Positions 1 to 11,398 of a stretch of 64,000 nucleotides of DNA are shown one piece after another. Origin of the DNA: Eopsaltria australis (Eukaryota > Chordata > Aves > Passeriformes > Petroicidae); NCBI GenBank assembly GCA_034509425.1, contig JAVTVJ010000804.1:124001-188000 (forward strand), given 5' to 3'. Within the stretch, counting starts at the first letter, position 1. Each line of letters opens with the position of its first letter. A program made the position numbers and the translations under genes. The notes beneath the pieces are model-generated. The model saw nothing but the letters and a program-made list of their open reading frames with translations, made no database searches and was not told where the DNA came from.

Positions 1-3000
1 TATTGTGTCACTAGTCGCTCTATTGTGACACTAACGTGGCCCTATGGTGACACCATGGTGGCTCTATTGGGACATAAAGGAGCTGTATTGTGACACCGCA
101 TGGGCCCTATTATGACCCAAGGGGCTCTGTTGTGACACAACAGTGTTTCTCTTTTGACAGTCTAGTGGCTCTATTGTTTCAGTGGCGGCACTGTTGTGAC
201 ACAATAGTGGCTGTATTGTGGCAGTGTAATGGCAGTCTAATTGTTACACTAATGTCTCTATTGTGACACTGGAGTTGCTTGATAGTGACACAATAGTGGC
301 TGTATTGTGACACAATAGTGGATGTACTGTGACCCTAGAGTGGCTCTAGTATGGCATGATAGTGGCTCTACGTGGACATGATTTTGCCTGTATTGTGACA
401 ACATAGTGGCTGTATTGTGACACCATTGTAGCTGTATTGTGACATTAGAGTGGCTCTAAAGTGACAGTAGCGGCACTATTGTGGCACAATGGTGGCTACA
501 TTGTAAAGCTAGAGTAGCTCTATTGTGACACTAGTGGCTCACTTGTGACATTAGAGTGGCTCTCTTGAGAGAATACAGTGGCTACCTTGTGGCACTATAG
601 CTGCTGTATTGTGACACGCTAGTTGCTCTCTTGTGACTATATAGTGACTCCATTGTGACCCTCTAGTGGCTCTATTGTGACACAATTGTGACTGTCTACT
701 GTGGCACTATAGATGTTCCATTGTGATACAATAATGACTTTCTCGTTACAAGAGTGTGGATGTAGTGTGACACTATAGAGGAGCTATTGTGCCAGTATAG
801 TGGCTCTATTGTGAGCCTGGAGTGGCCCAATTGTGACACAATAATGGCTCTGCTGGGACACTCGGGTGGAAGTGTTGTGACACTAGTGATTCCATCATTA
901 TACTCTAGTAGTTCGACAGTGATATTAGAGTGGCTCTCTTGGGACACTCTCTGGGCTCCATTGTGACACTCTCTGGGCTCTCTTGTGACACTAGTGGCTC
1001 AAATGGGACACAACGGTGTTTCAATGATAAGAGTAAAGTTGCTCTATTGTGACACTAGTAGCTCGATTGTGACACTAACGTGGCTCTATGGTGAAACCAT
1101 GGTGGCTCTATTGTGACATAAAGGAGCGGTATTGTGACCCTGCATGGGCCCTATTATTACGCTAGCGGCTCTGTTGTGACACAACAGTGTTTCTCTTTTG
1201 ACAGTCTAGTGGCCCTATTGTTTCAGTGGCGGCACTATTGTGACACAATAGTGGCTGTATTGTGACAGTATAACAGCAGTCTAATTTTTGTACCAGTGAC
1301 TCTATTGTGACAGAATAGTGGCTCTATTGTGACACCATGCTGGCTGAATTGTTACATAATAGTGGTTCACTTGTGACACTAGCAGCTTTTTATAAAATTA
1401 CCGTGGCTCACTTGTGATAGTACAGTGTCTATTGTGACCCTATAGCTGCTGTATTGTGACACCATAGTGGCTGTATTGTGACACCATTGTAGCTGTATTG
1501 TGACATTAGAGTGGCTCTATAGTGACAGTAGCGGCACTATTGTGGCACAATGGTGGCTACATTGTAAAGCTAGAGTAGCTCTATTGTGACACTAGTGGCT
1601 CACTTGTGACATTAGAGTGGCTCTCTTGAGAGAATACAGTGGCTCCCTTGTGGCACTATAGCTGCTGTATTGTGACACGCTAGTTGCTCTCTTGTGACTA
1701 TAGAGTGACTCCATTGTGACCCTCTAGTGGCTCTATTGTGCAACAATTGTGACTCTCTACTGTGGCACTATAGATGTTTCATTGTGATACAATAATGACT
1801 TTCTCGTTACACGAGTGTGGATGTACTGTGACACTATTGAGGAGCTATTGTGACAGTATAGTGGCTCTATTGTGAGCCTAGAGTGGCCCTATTGTGACAT
1901 AATAATGGCTCTGCTGGGACACTCCAGTGGAACTGTTGTGACACTAGGGACTTTTTTGTGATACTATAGTGTTCTAGAGTGATATTAGAGTGGCTCTACT
2001 GTGACACTCTCGGGGCTCCATTGTGACGCTCTCTGGGCTCTCTTGTGACACTAGCGGCTCAATTGGGACACAATGGTGTTTCTATGATGACAGTAGACTG
2101 GCTCTATTGTGACACTAGTCGCTCTACAGTGACACTAACGTGGTTCTATTGTGACACCCTGTTGACTCTTTTGTGACATAAAGGTGCTCTATTTTGCCAG
2201 CCTTGATGCACTATTATGACCCAAGTGGCTCCGTTGTGACACAACAGTGTTTCTCTTTTGACCGTCTAGTGGCTCTATTGTTTCAGGGGTGGAACTATTG
2301 TGGCACCATAGTGGCTGTATTGTGGCAGTATAATGGCTATCTAATAGTTGCACTAGTGGCTCTTTTTTGCCATTAGTGTGGTTTTCCTGTGACACAATAG
2401 TGGCTGTATTGTGACACAATATTGGCTCTGTTTTGACACCATTGTAGCTGAATTGTGACATTCCAGTGGCTCCATTGTTACACTAGCGGCACTATTGTGG
2501 CACAGTGGTGGCTGCATTGTGTTGCTTCAGTACCTCTATTGTGGCACTAGTGGCTTACGTGTGACATTAGAGTGGCTCTCTTGAGAGAATACAGTGGCTC
2601 CCTTGTGACACTATAGCTGCTGTATTGTGACACGCTAGTTGCTCTTTTGTGACTATAGAGTGACTCCATTGTGACCCTCTAGTGGCTCTATTGTGACACA
2701 ATTGTGACTCTCTACTGTGGCACTATAGATGTTTCATTGTGATACAATAATGACTTTCTCGTGACACTAGAGTGGATGTACTGTGACACTATAGAGGAGA
2801 TATTGTGACAGTATAGTGGCTCAATTGTGAGCCTAGAATGGCCCGATTGTGACACAATAATGGCTCTACTGGGACACTCGGAAGGAACTGTTGCGACACT
2901 AGTCATACCATTATGATGATCAAGTAGTTCGAGAGTGATATTAGAGTGGCTCTATTGGGACACTCTCTGGGCTCCATTGTGACACTCTCTGGGCTCTCTT

Positions 3001-6000
3001 GTGACACTAGTGGCTCAATTGAGACACAACGGTGTTTCTATGATGACAGTAGACTGGCTCTATTGTGACACTAGTCGCTCTATTGTGACACTAACGTGGC
3101 TCTATGGTGGCTCCATGGTGGCTCTATTGTGACATAAAGGAGAGGTATTGTGACAGCGCATGGGCCCTATTATGACCCTGGCGGCTCTGTTGTGACACAA
3201 CAGTGTTTCTCTTTTGACAGTCTAGTTGTTCAATTGTTTCAGTGGCGGCACTATTGTGACACATTGGTGGCTGTATTGTGGCAGTATAACAGAAGTCTAA
3301 TATTTGTGCCAGTGACTCAATTGTGACAGAACAGTGGCTCCATTATAACACCATGCTGGCTGTATTGTGGCATAATAGTGGCTCACTTGTGACACTAGCG
3401 TCTCTATTGTGAAATTACCGTGGCTCACTAGTGATATTACAGTGTCTATTGTGACACTATAGCGGCTGTATTGTGACACAATAATTGCTCTATTGTTACA
3501 CTATAGTTGCTCTCTTGTGACACTAGAATCACTCCATTGTGACCCCATAGTGGCTCTATTGTGAGCCTAGAGTGGCTCTATTGTGACACAATAATAGCAC
3601 TGCTGGGACACTCTAGTGGAACTGTTGCGACACGAGTGACTCTATTGTGATGCTCCAGTGGTTTGATAGTGATATTAAAGTGGCTCTCTTACGTCACTCT
3701 AGGGGCCCCATTGTGACACTCTCTGGGCTCTCTTGTGACACTAGCGGCTCAATTGGGGCACAACGGTGTTTCTGACAGTAGAGTGGCTCTATTGTGACAC
3801 TAGTCCCTCTATTGTGACACTAACGTGGCTCTATGGTGACACCATGGTGGCTCTATTGTGACATAAAGGAGCGGTATTGTGACACCGCATGGCCCCTATT
3901 ATGACCCTAGCGGCTCTGTTGTGACACAGCAGTGTTTCTCTTCTGACAGTCTAGTGGCTCTTGTTTCAGTGGCGGCACTGTTGTGACACAATTGTGGCTG
4001 TATTGTGGTAGTATAATGGCAGTCTAATTGTTACTCTAATGGCTGTATTGTGACACTGGAGTTGCTTGATTGTGACACAATAGTGGCTGTATTGTGACAC
4101 AATAATGGATGTACTGTGACCCTAGATTGGCTCTATGACGGCATGATAGTGGCTCTATGTGGACATGATTTTGCCTGTATTGTGACACCATAGTGGCTGT
4201 ATTATGACACCATTGTAGCTGTATTGTGACATTAGAGTGGCTCTATAGTGACAGTAGCGGCACTATTGTGGCACAATGGTGGCTACATTGTAAAGCTAGA
4301 GTAGCTCTATTGTGACACTAGTAGCTCTCTTGTGACACTAGTAGCTCTCTTGTGACATTAGAGTGGCTCTCTTGCGAGATTACAGTGGCTCACTTGTGAC
4401 ACTACAGCATCTCTATTGTGACACTCTAGCTGCTGTATTGTGACACTCTAGTTGCTCTCTTGTGACAATAGAGTGACTCCATTGTGACCCTCTAGTGGCT
4501 CTATTGTGACACAATAGTGGATCTATTAGGACACAACAGTGGCTCTACTGGGGCACTATAATTGTTTCCTTGTGACACAAGAATGGCTTTCTTGTGACAC
4601 TAGAGTGGATGTAGTGTGACACTACAGTGGCAGTATTGTGACACTCTAGTGGTGCTATGGGGACAGTATAGTGGCTCTATTGTGAGCCTAGAGCGGCCCT
4701 ATTGTGACACAATAATGGCTCTGCTGGGACACTCGGGTGGAATTGTTGTGGCACTAGGGACTCTATTATGATACTCTAGTGTTCTAGAGTGATATGAGAG
4801 TGGCTCTATTGGGACACTCTCTGGGCTCCATTGTGACACTCTCTGGGCTCTCTTGTGACACTAGCGGCTCAATTGGGACACGATGGTGTTTCTATGATGA
4901 GAGTAGAGTGGCTCTATTGTTACACAAGTCGCTCTATTGTGACACTAACGTGGCTCTATGGTGAAACCATGGTGGCTCTATTGTGACATAAAGGTGCTCT
5001 ATTTTGACACCCTTGATGCACTATTATGACCCAAGTGGCTCTGTTGTGACACAACAGTGTTTCTCTTTTGACAGTCTAGTGGCTCTATTGTTTCCTTGGC
5101 GGCACTGTTGTGGCAAAAGGGTGGCTATATTTTGGCAGTATAATGACTATCTAATTGTTGCACTAGATGCTCTTTTGTGCCACTAGAGTTGCTTTCTTGT
5201 GACACAATAGTGGCTGTATTGTGACACAATATTGGCTCTATTTTGACACCATTCTAGCTGAATTGTGACATCAGAGTAACTCTATTTTTATACTAGCGGC
5301 ACAATTGTGGCACAGTGGTGGCTGCATTGTGGAGCTTCAGTAGCTCTATTGTGACACTAGTGGCTCACTTGTGACATTACAGTGGCTCTCTTGAGAGAAT
5401 ACAGTGGCTCCCTTGTGACACAATAGCTGCTGTATTGTGACACGCTAGTTGCTCTCTTGTGACGATAGTGTGACTCCATTGTGACCCTCTAGTGGCTCTA
5501 TTGTGACACAATTGTGACTCTCTACTGTGGCACTATAGATGTTTCATTGTGATACAATAATGACTTTCTCGTAACACTAGAGTGGATGTACTGGGACACT
5601 ATAGAGGAGCTATTGTGACAGTATAGTGGCTTTATTGTGAGCCTAGAGTGGCCCTATTGTGACACAATAATGGCTCTGCTGGGACACTCCAGTCAAACTG
5701 TTGTAACACTAGGGATTCTTTTGTGATACTCTAGTAGATTGACAGTGATATTAGAGTGGCTCTCTTGCGACACTCTCTGGGGCCCAATTGTGACACTCTC
5801 TGGGCTCTCTTGTGGCACTAGCGGCTCAATTGTGACACAACGGTGTTTCTCTTTTGACAGTCTAGTGGCTCTATTGTTTCAGTGGCGGCACTGTTGTGAC
5901 ACAATAGTGGCTGTATTGTGGCAGTATAATGGCAGTCTAATTGTTACACTAATGGCTCTATTGTGACTCTGGAGTTGCTTGATTGTGACACAATAGTGGC

Positions 6001-9000
6001 TGTATTGTGACACAATAGTGGATGTACTGTGACCTTAGAGTGGCTCTATGTTGGCATGATAGTGGCTCTATGTGGACATGATTTTGCTTGTATTGTGACA
6101 CCATAGTGGCTGTATTGTGACACCATAGTAGCTGTATTGTGACATTAGAGTGGCTCTATAGTGACAGTAGCGGCACGATTGTGGCACAATGGTGGCTACA
6201 TTGTAAAGCTAGAGTAGCTCTATTGTGACACTAGTGGCTCTCTTGTGGCATTAGAGTGGCTCTCTTGCGAGATTACAGTGGCTCACTTGTGACACTACAG
6301 CATCTCGATTGTGACACTATAGCTGCTGTATTGTGACACTCTAGTTGCTCTGTTGTGACAACAGAGTGACTCCATTGTGACCCTCTAGTGGCTCTATTGT
6401 GACACAATTGTGGATCTATTAGGACACAATAGTGGCTCTACTGGGGCACTAGAATTGCTTCATTGTGACACAAGAATGGCTTTCTTGTGACACTAGAGTA
6501 AATATAGTGTGACACTACAGTGGCAGTATTGTGACACTCTAGTGGTGCTATGGGGACAGTATAGTGGCTCTAATGAGAGCCTAGAGCGGCCCTATTCTGA
6601 CACAATAAGGGCTCTGCAGGGACACTCTAGTGGAACTGTTGTGACACTAGTGATTCCATTATGATACTCTAGTAGTTTAAGAGTGATATTAGAGTGGCTC
6701 TATTGGGACACTCTCTGGGCTCCATTGTGACACCCTCTGGGCTCTCTTGTGACACTAGTGGCTCAATTGTGACACAACGGTGTTTCTATGATGACAGTAG
6801 AGTGGCACTATTGTGACACTAGTCCCTCTATTGTGACACTAACGTGGTTCTTTTGGGACACCATGGTGGCTCTATTGTGACATAAAGGAGCGGTATTGTG
6901 ACACCGCATGGGCCCTATTATGACCCTAGCGGCTCTGTTGTGACACAACAGTGTTTCTCTTTTGACAGTCTAGTGGCTCTATTGTTTCAGTGGCTGCACT
7001 GATGTGACACAATAGTGGCTGTATTGTGGCAGTATAATGGCAGTCTAATTGTTACACTAATGGCTCTATTGTGATACTGGAGTTGCTTGATTGTGACACA
7101 ATAGTGGCTGTATTGTGACACAATAGTGGATGTACTGTGACCCTAGAGTGGCTCTATGATGACATGATAGTGGCTCTATGTGGACATGATGTTTCCTGTA
7201 TTGTGACACCATAGTGGCTGTATTGTGACACCATTGTAGCCGTATTGTAACATTAGAGTGGCTCTATAGTGACAGTAGCGGCACTATTGTGGCACAATGG
7301 TGGCTACATTGTAAAGCTAGAGTAGCTCTATTGTGACACTAGTGGCTCTCTTGTGACATTAGAGTGGCTCTCTCGCGAGATTACAGTGGCTCACTTGTGA
7401 CACTACAGCATCTCTATTGTGACACTATAGCTACTGTATTGTGACCCTCTAGTTGCTCTCTTGTGACAATAGAGTGACTCCATTGTGACCCTCTAGAGGC
7501 TCTATTGTGACACAACAGTGGATGTATTAGGACACAATAGTGGCTCTACTGGGGCACTAGAATTGTTTCATTGTGACACAAGAATGGCTTTCTTGTGACA
7601 CTAGAGTGGATGTAGTGTGACACTACAGTGGCAGTATTGTGACACTCTAGTGGTGCTATGGGGACAGTATAGTGGCTCTATTGTGAGCCTAGAGCAGCCC
7701 TATTGTGACACAATAATGGCTCTGCAGGGACACTCCAGTGGAACTGTTGTGACACTAAGGACTCTATTGTGATACTCTAGTGTTCTAGAGTGATATCAGA
7801 GTGGCTCTACTGCGACACTCTCTGAGCTCCATTGTGACATTCTCTGGGCTCTCTTGTGACACTAGTGGCTCAATTGGGACACAACGGTGTTTCTATGATG
7901 ACAGTAGAGTGGCTCTATTGAGACACTACTCGCTCTACTGTGACACTAACGTGGTTCTATTGTGACACCATGGTGGCTCTATTTTGACATAAAGGTGCTC
8001 TATTGTGACACCCTTGATGCACTATTATGACCCAAGTGGCTCTGTTGTGACACAACAATGTTTCTCTTTTGACAGTCTAGTGGCTCTATTGTTTCAGTGG
8101 CGACACTATTGTGGCACAATAGTGGCTGTATTGTGGCAGTATAATTGCTATCTAATTGTTGCACTTGTGGCTCTTTTGTGCCACTAGAGTTGCTTTCTTG
8201 TGCTACTAGACTTGCTTTCTTGTGACACAATATTGGCTCTATTTTGACACCATTGTAGCTGAATTGTGACATTAGAGTGGCTCTATTGTTACACTAGCGG
8301 CACTATTGTGGCACAGTGGTGCCTGCATTGCGCAGCTTCAGTACCTCTATTGTGACACTAGTGGCTCACTTGTGACATTAGAGTGGCTCTCTTGTGAGAA
8401 TACAGTGGCTGCCTTGTGACACTATAGCTGCTGTATTGTGACACGCTAGTTGCTCTTCTGTGACTATAGAGGGACTCCATTGTGACCCTCTAGTGGCTCT
8501 ATTGTGACACAATTGTGACTCTCTACTGTGGCACTATAGATGTTTCATTGTGTTACAATAATGAGTTTCTCGTGACACTAGAGTGGATGTACTGTGACAC
8601 TATAGAGGAGCTATTGTGACAGTATAGTGGCTCTCTTGTTAGCCTAGAGTGGCCCGATTGTGACACAATAATGGCTCTGCTGGGACACTCGGGTGGAACT
8701 GTTGTGACACTAGTGATTCCATTATGATACTCTAGTAGTTCGAGAGTGATATTAGAGTGGCTCTATTGGGACACTCTCTGGGCTCCATTGTGACACTCTC
8801 TGGGCTCTCTTGTGACACTAGCGGCTCAATTGGGACACAACGGTGTTTCTATGATGACAGCAGAGTGGCTCTATTGTGACACCATGGTGGCTCTATTGTG
8901 ACATAAAGGAGCTGTATTGTGACACCGCATGGGCCCTATTATGACCCTAGCGGCTCTGTTGTGACACAACATTGTTTCTCTTTTGACAGTCTAGTGGCTC

Positions 9001-10302
9001 TATTGTTTCAGTGGCGGCACTATTTTGACACAATAGTGACTGTATTGTGGCAGTATAACAGCAGTCTATTTTCTGTACCAGTGACTCTATTGTGACAGAA
9101 TAGTTGCTCTATTGTGACACCATGCTGGCTGTATTGTGACATAATAGTGGCTCACTTTTTACACTAGCGGCTCTATTGTCAAATTACCGTGGCTGACTTG
9201 TGATATTACAGTGTCTATTGTGACCCTATAGCTGCTGTATTGTGGCACAAGTGTTGCTCTATTGTTACACTATCGTTGCTCTCTTGTGACACTACAATCA
9301 CTCCATTTTGACCCCATAGTGGCTCTATTGTGAGCCTAGAGTGGCTATATTGTGACACAATAATGGCTCAACTGGGACACTCGGGTGGAACTGTTGCGAC
9401 ACGAGTGACTCTATTGTGATGCTATAGTGCTTTGAGAGTGATATTAAAGTGGCTCTCTTACGTCACTCTAGGGGCCCCATTGTGACACTCTCTGGGCTCT
9501 CTTGTGACACTAGTGGCTCAATTGGGACACAACGGTGTTTCTGACAGTAGAGTGGCTCTGTTGGGACACTAGTCGCTCTATTGTGACACTAACGTGGCTC
9601 TATGGTGACACCATGGTGGCTCTGTTGTCACATAAAGGAGCAGTATTGTGACACTGCATGGGCCCTATTATGACGCTAGCGGCTCTGTTGTGACACAACA
9701 GTGTTTCTCTTTTGACAGTCTAGTGGCTCTATTGTTTCAGTGGCGGCACTATTGTGACACATTGGTGGCGGTATTGTGGCAGTATAATGGCAGTCTAATT
9801 GTTACACTAATGGCTCTATTGTGACACTGGAGTTGCTTGATTGTGACACAATAGTGGCTGTATTGTGACACAATAGTGGATGTACTGTGACCCTAGAGTG
9901 GCTCTATGATGGCATGAGAGTGGCTCTATCTGGACATGATTTTGCCTGTATTGTGACACCATAGTGGCTCTATTGTGACACCATTGTAGCTGTATTGTGA
10001 CATTAGAGTGGCTCTATAGTGACAGTAGCGGCACTATTGTGGCACAATGGTGGCTACATTGTAAAGCTAGAGTAGCTCTATTGTGACACTAGTGGCCCTC
10101 TTGTGACATTAGAGTGGCTCTCTTGCGAGATTACAGTGGCTCACTTGTGACACTACAGCATCTCTATTGTGACCCTTTAGCTGCTGTATTGTGATACGCT
10201 AGTTGCTCTCTTGTGACAATAGAGTGACTCCATTGTGACCCTCTAATGGCTCTATTGTGACACAATAGTGGATCTATTAGGACACAATAGTGGCTCTACT
10301 GG
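1..10302 (+). repeat. Satellite array, left segment (22-bp monomers in HOR units)
   Basis: This is tandem satellite with a base period of about 22 bp. Monomers begin GTGGCT and contain TATTGTGACAC. Units delimited by the landmark GACATAAAGG start at 71 (alpha), 1115 (gamma head with alpha tail), 2175 (beta), 3131 (gamma), 3860 (alpha, about 1,125 bp), 4985 (beta fused to alpha), 6879 (alpha), 7986 (beta), 8900 (gamma) and 9629 (alpha, split by the retrovirus). Positions 1-70 are the tail of a preceding unit. Unit lengths vary more here than further right, so this part may be older or nearer an array edge. I see no gene in it; the short open frames are repeat artefacts. Confidence 0.95.
4985..6878 (+). 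repeat. Fused beta/alpha HOR unit lacking the internal landmark
   Basis: A beta unit starts at 4985. Near 5,840-5,855 it jumps directly into the body of an alpha unit, so the GACATAAAGG landmark and the flanking monomers are missing. The join falls in the motif ACAACGGTGTTTCT, which resembles ACAACAGTGTTTCT found later in the unit. Unequal exchange or replication slippage between these two similar motifs explains the fusion. Confidence 0.75.
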
Positions 10303-10328
10303 TTCTAGTGGGACACACTCTAGAACGA

Positions 10329-10428
10329 CACCTAGAACCCGGAGGCCCGCAGGCCGAGGCCTACGCCGAGGCCCAGGACCAGGCCTAGGCCTACCGCGGT
10401 TCCACACAGCACCTGGAACCCGGAGGCC
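10329..10428 (+). repeat. In-frame direct repeat in the gag 5' remnant
   Basis: A 19-bp motif at 10,329-10,347 (CACCTAGAACCCGGAGGCC) recurs with one mismatch at 10,410-10,428. The spacing is 81 bp, or 27 codons, so both copies read HLEPGG in the gag frame. The stretch between them is GC-rich and contains the palindrome-like GGCCTAGGCC. This looks like an internal duplication of a low-complexity matrix-capsid linker. Confidence 0.7.
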
Positions 10429-11362
10429 TAGAGGACACAGCAGAGTGTTGGGGCCCAGGCCTAAAGGCCTTCCCGGTGACTGCGGCTTGACGGGGCCACA
10501 ACCCGAAATGGGAACCGTTTACCCTTTCCCAACTTCGGGACATTGTAAAAATTGGTTTGGAGCACGGGCTGGAATCCCCCTACAGTCAGGGATTGTTAAG
10601 AGCGACCTTTTGCGCAAACTTACTTGTCCCCGCTGACATAAAGACAGTAATGGAAAGCATCCTAGCCCCTGAATCATTCTGGCTCTGGAAGCGTGGGTGG
10701 AAAAGGACCCTCGATGAAGTGCTCTTTGATTATGAGAGGGATCCAGAGTTGGACCATATTACTATAGACCATTTATTTGGGGAGGGTGATTACACTGAAG
10801 GGGATGTACAAGCAGGCTTGCTCCCCGCACGGGTCTTCCTGGATGTACAAGAGGCCGCGTTAAGAGCCTTGTTAATGCTACCATCGGGGGACACCCCCAC
10901 GGACAGTTACGCGACCATCCGACAGGGGCAGTCGGAGAGTTTCATGAAATTTGTGGGACGAATTAGGGTCGCCCTGTCCAAACAAGAAGAAGACCCGGTT
11001 GCCCAGATGAGAATTTTAAGATCCATCGCATTCTCCAATGCGAACCCCGCATGCAAAGCCGTGCTTCGAGCCTTACCCCGACGGCCCAAGCCCACCATTG
11101 AAGAAATGGTGGAAGCTTGCGCCGAGGTCCTTCCAGATACCACCCCACCTGAGAAAATACCCAAAGCCAGGGGGCATCCCACCGCCTTCGTGACCACAAA
11201 ACCTGACAGTGACTTTATTAAAAACGCCACTTGTTACAATTGTGGGGAAAAGGGACATTTTGCGAAAACTTGTCCCAAGCCTAAGAAACCTAATGTCTCT
11301 CGCCATGAGTCTCCCGTAGGTCCAGGAGTGACCCGCTGCCCATGTTCCCGAAAGAAGACCCC

Positions 11363-11398
11363 GGGAAACGGGCGGCAGAGCGCGGAACGGCACCGCGC
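11363..11398 (+). promoter_or_regulatory. Putative gag-pro -1 ribosomal frameshift signal (GGGAAAC plus hairpin)
   Basis: The heptamer GGGAAAC at 11,363-11,369 is phased G-GGA-AAC in the gag frame, as -1 slippage requires. Ten nucleotides downstream, GCGCGG (11,380-11,385) pairs perfectly with CCGCGC (11,393-11,398) around a 7-nt loop. The loop bases CGGC could also pair with GCCG at 11,417-11,420, giving a possible H-type pseudoknot. GGGAAAC is an established gag-pro slippery site in simian betaretroviruses. The shifted frame is the pro frame. Confidence 0.82.

Noticed and set aside
696..947. Minus-strand open frame in satellite rich in SHNS, SQ and IEPL motifs, and dozens like it
   Set aside because: Its amino-acid periodicity simply mirrors the 22-bp monomer read in rotating frames. 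There is no independent start context, domain or codon signature.
2290..2420. Bacterial CRP/lac-like operators (TGTGA...CACA motifs)
   Set aside because: TGTGA and CACAA occur in most monomers as part of the satellite consensus. There are no promoters or bacterial genes.
1..10302. CRISPR array (short direct repeats at regular spacing)
   Set aside because: The repeats are contiguous and mutually diverged, with no unique spacers, and the context is vertebrate with an endogenous retrovirus.
10303..10335. Retroviral primer binding site at TGGTTCTAGTGGGAC
   Set aside because: It starts with TGG but its complement does not look like the T-arm and acceptor end of a tRNA known to me, and the sequence resembles satellite motifs with TAGTGGGACAC.
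10268..10636. 122-codon frame across the satellite-retrovirus junction
   Set aside because: It starts in the satellite, is arginine/proline/glycine-rich because of GC-rich gag remnant sequence read out of frame, and the capsid signal is in another frame.
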